Positions 59,326 to 64,000 of a stretch of DNA of 64,000 bases are shown here, piece by piece. Position numbers and translations under genes: made by a program. Positions within the stretch are counted from its first letter, which is position 1, and every line of letters starts with the position of its first letter. The DNA is taken from positions 1,426,001-1,490,000 of the forward strand of contig NZ_CP119785.1 in NCBI RefSeq assembly GCF_029338235.1. The letters are read 5' to 3'. The DNA comes from Haloarcula rara (lineage in GTDB: Archaea > Halobacteriota > Halobacteria > Halobacteriales > Haloarculaceae). Below the pieces are notes generated by a model that saw only the letters and a program-made list of their open reading frames with translations, was not told the origin of the DNA and ran no database searches.

Positions 59326-60870
59326 ATGACTGACTCAAACGACGACCCGGAGGCGACTATCGACCCGGACGAGGACACCGATACCTCGACGGGACTCGGT
59401 TCGACAGACGACCAGCCGTCGCCCGATCTGGACGACGTCGTTCTGGACAATCTCGACACTGGTACGGGTGACGCCTCTGACGAGGCATCCCGGGGGCTGT
59501 TCGACGACCTGCTGGAAGGCGAGCCCATCTTCGAGAACAAGGAGGTGCTGCGGCCGTCCTACACGCCCCACAAGCTCCCCCACCGCGAGGAACAAATAAA
59601 CAACATGGCGACCATTCTCGTCACCGCCCTGCGCGGGGATACGCCGTCGAACATCCTCATCTACGGGAAGACCGGGACGGGCAAGACCGCGAGCGCGAAG
59701 TTCGTCAGCGAGGAACTGGAGACGACCTCCCAGAAGTACGAGGTCCCCTGCGAGGTCGAATACATCAACTGCGAGGTGACCGACACCCAGTACCGGGTGC
59801 TCGCCCAGCTTGCGAACAAGTTCATCAACAAGAACGTCGACGTCATCGACGAGCGCATCGAGGAACTGGAAGACCTCCAGGCCCGTGCACGCGAAGACAC
59901 GAGCGAACTCGCCGACAGCGACTACGACTCGCTTGAGGCTCTCGAAGACGCCATCGACGACCTCGAAGCCGACAAGGAGGAGTTCGAGGAAGTCCCCATG
60001 ACCGGGTGGCCGACCGACCGGGTCTACAGCTCCTTCTTCGACGCCGTCGACTACCACGAACGGGTCGTCGTCATCATGCTCGACGAGATAGACAAGCTCG
60101 TCGAGAAGTCGGGCGACGACACGCTCTACAATCTCTCGCGGATGAACTCCGAACTGGAGAACTCGCGGGTCTCCATCATGGGCATCTCGAACGACCTGAA
60201 GTTCACCGACTTCCTGGATCCACGGGTCAAGTCCAGCCTCGGCGAGGAGGAAATCGTCTTCCCGCCATACGACGCGAACCAGCTCCGGGATATCCTCCAG
60301 GCCCGCGCCGACGTGGCGTTTAAAGGTAACGCGCTCACCGACGACGTCATCCCGCTGTGTGCGGCATTCGCCGCACAGGAACACGGGGACGCCCGCCGGG
60401 CACTTGACCTCCTCCGGACTGCCGGCGAACTCGCCGAACGCGACCAGATCGACAACGTCGAGGAGGACCACGTCAGACAGGCCCAGGAGAAGATCGAACT
60501 CGACCGCGTGGTCGAGGTGGTCCGCACCCTGCCCACGCAGTCGAAGATCGTCCTCTTCGCTATCATCCTCCTGGAGAAAAACGGCGTCCACAACATCAAC
60601 ACCGGCGAGGTGTTCAACATCTACAAGAACCTCTGTGCGGAGATAGACGCCGACGTCCTCACACAGCGTCGGGTCACTGATCTCATCTCCGAGCTGGATA
60701 TGCTGGGCATCGTCAACGCCGTCGTCGTCTCGAAGGGCCGCTACGGCCGGACCAAGGAAATCTCCCTGTCGGTGCCGACCGAGGAGACCGAGGCTGTCCT
60801 GCTCAGCGACTCTCGACTCGGCGATATCGACGACGTCCAGCCGTTTGTCCAGGCCCGCTTCGACAACTGA
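59326..60870 (+). CDS. orc1: Origin recognition protein Orc1/Cdc6
   Basis: This 514-residue initiator has an acidic N-terminal tail (about 1-65) and then the AAA+ domain. Walker A is LIYGKTGTGKTASAKF near 115, Walker B is VVIMLDEIDKLVEKSGD near 250, and sensor 1 is in IMGISNDLKF near 290. Sensor 2 is in HGDARRALDLLRTAG near 358. A C-terminal winged helix reads origin boxes (NIYKNLCAEIDADVLTQRRV near 435). A coiled insertion (about 185-225) is typical of the haloarchaeal Orc1 encoded beside oriC1. The ATG at 59326 follows a leader with an ORB. Confidence 0.97.
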   Translation: MTDSNDDPEATIDPDEDTDTSTGLGSTDDQPSPDLDDVVLDNLDTGTGDASDEASRGLFDDLLEGEPIFENKEVLRPSYTPHKLPHREEQINNMATILVTALRGDTPSNILIYGKTGTGKTASAKFVSEELETTSQKYEVPCEVEYINCEVTDTQYRVLAQLANKFINKNVDVIDERIEELEDLQARAREDTSELADSDYDSLEALEDAIDDLEADKEEFEEVPMTGWPTDRVYSSFFDAVDYHERVVVIMLDEIDKLVEKSGDDTLYNLSRMNSELENSRVSIMGISNDLKFTDFLDPRVKSSLGEEEIVFPPYDANQLRDILQARADVAFKGNALTDDVIPLCAAFAAQEHGDARRALDLLRTAGELAERDQIDNVEEDHVRQAQEKIELDRVVEVVRTLPTQSKIVLFAIILLEKNGVHNINTGEVFNIYKNLCAEIDADVLTQRRVTDLISELDMLGIVNAVVVSKGRYGRTKEISLSVPTEETEAVLLSDSRLGDIDDVQPFVQARFDN

Positions 60871-60895
60871 CGCCACCTGCCCCCGCGTCGAGTCG

Positions 60896-61516
60896 CTATG
60901 ACGCCTGATTCCAGCCCAACCGAATCTCGCCCAGCAGCGGGACGCGGTACTCGGCGGTGCCGATGACCCACTCGGGTTCGACCGGCTCGCTGATGGGGCT
61001 GGAGCCGACCTGGTCGTACTGGTTGTTGTTGTCGCCTTTGGTGATGAAGCCGGCGTGGGGCGCCGGGCAGTTGGCCAGTTCGTCACAGTTGTCGGCCCCG
61101 CCGAGATGGTCGGGGTCGGTCCGACTGTACCAGTTCTCCCCCTCCTCGACGTAGAACATCGCCCGGTGGATGATGGGCGTTCGTCTGTCGCTCCCGTCGG
61201 GTTGGAAGACGATGACGTCGCCGGGGCGCTGGAACTTCCTGTAGCCGTCGGCGTCTGCCGCGGTCACGACCCCGTCTCTCTCGTTCGGTCCGGCGAAGCG
61301 CTCTTCCTCCATGACGAACACGAGGTCGCCCTTCTCTATCTGTGGGTCCATGCTCGGGCTCTCGATGGCCACGAGTGGCGGCCAGACGCCACTGACAGTA
61401 AAGAGCAATAGCCCGACCAGGATAACGGCGCCGGCGCTGCCGACGATGTCCAGCCCGTACTGGACGAACTGTGGCGGCTCGTCGTCACTGGAAGATGGCC
61501 CGTCGTCACCGGACAT
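60896..61516 (-). CDS. Signal peptidase I (Sec11-like), copy A
   Basis: This 206-residue archaeal type I signal peptidase has one TM helix (AGAVILVGLLLFTVSGVWPP). The catalytic Ser55 is in IESPSMDPQ, box C His is in TPIIHRAMFYVEEG near 118, and the box D Asp is in GFITKGDNNNQYDQ near 165. A two-cysteine insertion (NCDELANC) sits between His and Asp. It removes Sec signal peptides outside the membrane. It is a tandem duplicate of the next gene and converges with orc1. Confidence 0.93.
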   Translation of the reverse strand: MSGDDGPSSSDDEPPQFVQYGLDIVGSAGAVILVGLLLFTVSGVWPPLVAIESPSMDPQIEKGDLVFVMEEERFAGPNERDGVVTAADADGYRKFQRPGDVIVFQPDGSDRRTPIIHRAMFYVEEGENWYSRTDPDHLGGADNCDELANCPAPHAGFITKGDNNNQYDQVGSSPISEPVEPEWVIGTAEYRVPLLGEIRLGWNQAS

Positions 61517-61576
61517 TCGTACACCGACTACCGGGAGCCGAGCAATCAACGTTCCGTTGTGGCTACACCCGACCAG

Positions 61577-62191
61577 TCAGCGGGCAGACAGCCGTACCAA
61601 CCCCAGTCCGGGGACCCGAACCTCGGCGGTCCCGATGACCCACCTGGGTCGGACCACGGTGCTCTTGGTCGGCTGCACCTGGTCGTATCTCCCGTTGGCG
61701 TCGCCTTTCGTGATGAACCCCGCGTGTGGTGCCGGGCAGTTAGCCAGTTCCTCGCAGTTGTCGGCGTCGCCGATGGACTCCGGGTCGGCCCGGCTGTACC
61801 ACTTCTCATCTTCTTCGACGTAGAACATCGCTCGGTGGATGATGGGCGTCCGCTGGTCGCTCCCGTTGGGAGCGAACGCGATGACGTCTCCGGGTCGTCC
61901 GAAGCGAGTATAGCCCGACGACTCGGCTGTCGCTGCGGTGACCACGCCGTCTCTGGCGCCCGGACCCGGGAAGCGCTCTTCTGCCATCACGAACACCATA
62001 TCTCCCCGTTCCATCTGTGGCTCCATACTTCCGCTCTCGATGGCGACCAGTGGGGGCCAGATTCCGCTGACGGTAAGGACCAACACCCCGACGAGGACGA
62101 CAGCGCCAGCACTCCCGAGGATGTCCATGCCGTACCGGACGGACTGTGGCGGCTCGTCGTCACTCGCCACCGGCTCGTCGGCACCGGTCAT
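61577..62191 (-). CDS. Signal peptidase I (Sec11-like), copy B
   Basis: The 204-residue paralogue of copy A has the same order of motifs: TM helix AGAVVLVGVLVLTVSGIWPP, Ser55 in IESGSMEPQM, TPIIHRAMFYVEED and GFITKGDANGRYDQ. The Cys-containing insertion is retained (NCEELANC). Start ATG 62191 gives MTGADEPVAS, aligning with the start of copy A. It is 60 bases upstream of copy A on the same strand and divergent from the PolD small-subunit gene. Confidence 0.92.
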   Translation of the reverse strand: MTGADEPVASDDEPPQSVRYGMDILGSAGAVVLVGVLVLTVSGIWPPLVAIESGSMEPQMERGDMVFVMAEERFPGPGARDGVVTAATAESSGYTRFGRPGDVIAFAPNGSDQRTPIIHRAMFYVEEDEKWYSRADPESIGDADNCEELANCPAPHAGFITKGDANGRYDQVQPTKSTVVRPRWVIGTAEVRVPGLGLVRLSAR

Positions 62192-62288
62192 TCGTGGGGC
62201 CATACCGGGAGCCGAACAATCAACATTCCGCTCGGCCGACCGGTTACCGTCCGCTAGCCTTTTGCGGACCGGCCCGCTGAGAGATACT

Positions 62289-63869
62289 GTGCCACTCTCG
62301 ACGCCGGCCCGTATCGTCAGCGAGCTGGCCAGCCGCGGCTACAACGCAGAACCGGCGGCAGTGACGCGTCTGGCCGGCGCGCCGGAGTCCGAGACAGCGC
62401 TCGAACGCGCACTGGAAACGATGCCCGACGACGCGCTGAAGCTCACCGTCGACCACGTCGATTCGGTGCTCGACCGGTCGGAATCACGGGCCGCCGCCAC
62501 GTCGCCACCGGGCCAGGATGCCGAGACCGGGGGGAGCCCAGCCACGTCGACGACCGACACCGAAGACCCCTCTGTTTCAACTGGAACGGCGCCGCCGAAC
62601 CCGCCCGACGTGGGGGACGGTGTTCCAGTCGAAACGAAGGGGTCTCGCGACGTCGACATCTCCCAGCGCGCCATCGAGGTCGCCAACGACATGACCGGCG
62701 ACTCGACGGGCACCGGGGAGTACAACGACTTCGTGCAGGTGTTCCGGGACCGTTACGAGAAGCTCGCGAGCAAGCTGCGTGGCCGGGTGAACCACCGCCC
62801 GACCGACGCCATCGAGAACATGGCCGGGGGAAGCGAGGCCGCCCTCATCGGGATGGTTTCCGATATCCGCTCGACGGCCAGCGGTCACTGGCTGGTCGAA
62901 CTCGAAGACACCAACGGAACCTTCCCCTGTCTCGTGATGAAAGACCGACCCATCGCCGACCTTGTCCAGCAGCTCCTGCTGGACGAGGTCATCGCGGTCG
63001 ATGGGACCCTGGCCGACGATTCCGGGATTCTGTTCGTCGACTCGCTGCACTTCCCGGACGTCCCCCGGACCCACAGCCCCTCCACCGCGGACCGCCACGT
63101 CCAGGCCGCGCTCATCTCCGACGTCCACGTCGGCAGTCAGGAGTTCATGGCCGACGCCTGGCACCGCTTTACCGACTGGCTCCACACTGAGGAAGCCCAA
63201 CACGTCGAGTACCTGCTCATCGCCGGCGACATGGTCGAGGGCGTCGGCATCTACCCCGAGCAGGACAAAGAGCTCGATATCATCGACATCTACGACCAGT
63301 ACGAGCAGTTCTCGGAGTACCTCAAGGAGGTGCCCGGCGACATGGAGATTCGCATGATTCCGGGCAACCACGACGCCGTCCGGCTGGCCGAGCCCCAGCC
63401 CGGCTTCGACGAGGAACTGCGGGATATCATGTCCGTCCACGACGCCGCTGTCCACTCGAACCCCGCGCTGGTCACTGTCGAGGGCGTCACTATCCTGATG
63501 TACCACGGCGTCTCGCTGGACGAGGTCATCGCCGAACTGCCGGACGAGGAGGCCAGTTACGAGGAGCCCCACAAGGCGATGTACCACCTCCTGAAAAAGC
63601 GCCACGTCGCCCCGCAGTACGGCGGCCATACCCGACTCGCACCCGAAGACCGGGACTACCTGGTGATGGAGGAGGTCCCCGACGTCTTCCACACCGGCCA
63701 CGTCCACAAGCTGGGCTGGGGGAAGTACCACAACGTCCTCGCGCTGAATTCGGGCTGCTGGCAGGCCCAGACGGAGTTCCAGAAGTCCGTCAACATCGAC
63801 CCCGACTCGGGCTATGCCCCGATTCTGGATCTGGACACGCTGGATATGACGGTCCGTAAATTCGCCTGA
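62289..63869 (+). CDS. polB: DNA polymerase D small subunit DP1
   Basis: This is the proofreading subunit of PolD, 526 residues from GTG 62289. An N-terminal helical domain (about 1-70) is followed by a low-complexity linker (about 75-120). An OB fold (about 175-250; IGMVSDIRSTASGHWLVELE) and a calcineurin-like nuclease follow: ISDVHVGSQEF near 276, IAGDMVEGVG near 312, IPGNHDAVR near 358 and HTGHVHKLGWG near 470. No ATG is near; the GTG opens VPLSTPARIV. The linker DNA carries two ORB-like sites. DP2 is at 39277. Confidence 0.95.
   Translation: MPLSTPARIVSELASRGYNAEPAAVTRLAGAPESETALERALETMPDDALKLTVDHVDSVLDRSESRAAATSPPGQDAETGGSPATSTTDTEDPSVSTGTAPPNPPDVGDGVPVETKGSRDVDISQRAIEVANDMTGDSTGTGEYNDFVQVFRDRYEKLASKLRGRVNHRPTDAIENMAGGSEAALIGMVSDIRSTASGHWLVELEDTNGTFPCLVMKDRPIADLVQQLLLDEVIAVDGTLADDSGILFVDSLHFPDVPRTHSPSTADRHVQAALISDVHVGSQEFMADAWHRFTDWLHTEEAQHVEYLLIAGDMVEGVGIYPEQDKELDIIDIYDQYEQFSEYLKEVPGDMEIRMIPGNHDAVRLAEPQPGFDEELRDIMSVHDAAVHSNPALVTVEGVTILMYHGVSLDEVIAELPDEEASYEEPHKAMYHLLKKRHVAPQYGGHTRLAPEDRDYLVMEEVPDVFHTGHVHKLGWGKYHNVLALNSGCWQAQTEFQKSVNIDPDSGYAPILDLDTLDMTVRKFA
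62565..62644. repeat. Inverted pair of ORB-like sites inside the DP1 gene
   Basis: On the minus strand at 62565-62587 the site reads GTTCCAGTTGAAAC followed by AGAGGGGTC. On the plus strand at 62622-62644 it reads GTTCCAGTCGAAAC followed by GAAGGGGTC. Both have the core and G-string of the origin boxes and face away from each other by 34 bases. They fall in the codons of the disordered linker. Confidence 0.6.
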
Positions 63870-63885
63870 ACCTTTTTGCTGCGGG

Positions 63886-63987
63886 GGGGGTTCGCGATGC
63901 GAACCCCCGCTTGCAAAAACGTTCATGAAAAAAGGCCGGAAGCGCGCCAGCGGCGCGCTTCCGGTGAACCGGCGGCGGAGCCGCCGG
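63886..63987. terminator. Cluster of GC hairpins after DP1
   Basis: Three perfect stems follow the stop. GGGGGTTCGC/GCGAACCCCC spans 63886-63908, CCGGAAGCGCGCC with its complement spans 63936-63964, and CCGGCGGC/GCCGCCGG spans 63969-63987. A CCTTTTTGC run (63871-63879) lies just before them. They probably end the DP1 transcript and are of the repeat type seen elsewhere in haloarchaeal spacers. Confidence 0.45.
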
Positions 63988-64000
63988 ATGCTTTCCTCGA

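Overview
The window is chromosomal DNA from a halophilic archaeon (class Halobacteria). Several features point there: GC content well above 60%, proteins rich in Asp and Glu, promoters of TATA box plus leaderless ATG type, a two-subunit family D DNA polymerase, Hef, LysW-dependent amino-acid synthesis, PurO, and a haloarchaeal origin next to orc1. A 304-residue malate dehydrogenase of the Haloarcula kind fits Haloarculaceae, but the genus cannot be fixed from sequence alone.

Layout. 1-5.4 kb: a decayed IS605-type tnpB, upp, a YigZ-family protein, a frameshifted 2Fe-2S ferredoxin, an ACT regulator, a Tat lipoprotein, hisB and a VapBC pair. 5.4-13.9 kb: leuS, a LUD protein, a phosphate permease, a UspA protein, tRNA-Gln with tandem copies of its own 3' end beside an HNH nuclease, purO, a phosphoesterase and an SMR transporter. 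14-24.7 kb: lysC, a GNAT protein, a YndJ/DUF4166 pair, a histidine kinase, thrC, a CapA-like protein, an HTH regulator, an SDR and small zinc or unknown proteins. 25.2-34.2 kb: a complete LysW-type arginine cluster on the minus strand (argGH, then lysW-lysX-argC-argB-argD-lysK-argF). 34.6-39.3 kb: secreted and membrane proteins, including two that share an extracellular domain, plus an RNA-ligase-like protein and a DUF296 protein. 39.3-42.9 kb: the DP2 subunit of PolD. 43-54.6 kb: serA, a CBS protein, glyS, a dolichol-kinase-like protein, a UbiA prenyltransferase, a second histidine kinase, hef and a redoxin-like protein. 54.6-64 kb: an SSSCA1-like zinc protein, mdh, the oapC-oapB-oapA (arvCBA) operon, a replication origin, orc1, two tandem signal peptidases and the DP1 subunit of PolD.

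The main themes are replication and repair (origin, Orc1, both PolD subunits, Hef, Oap/Arv proteins) and amino-acid synthesis (Arg, His, Thr, Asp family, Ser).

The most striking observation is a low-GC tract of about 167 bp inside the DP2 gene. It encodes a highly conserved motif in atypical codons, and it is centred to within a base or two on the Asn-Cys junction where PolD inteins insert. This looks like the footprint of a past intein homing or intein loss event. Other points of interest are an inverted pair of ORB-like sites inside the DP1 coding sequence, nested palindromes in front of a 78-residue orphan gene, widely spaced inverted repeats in front of argG, and a palindrome-bearing in-frame insertion in lysX.
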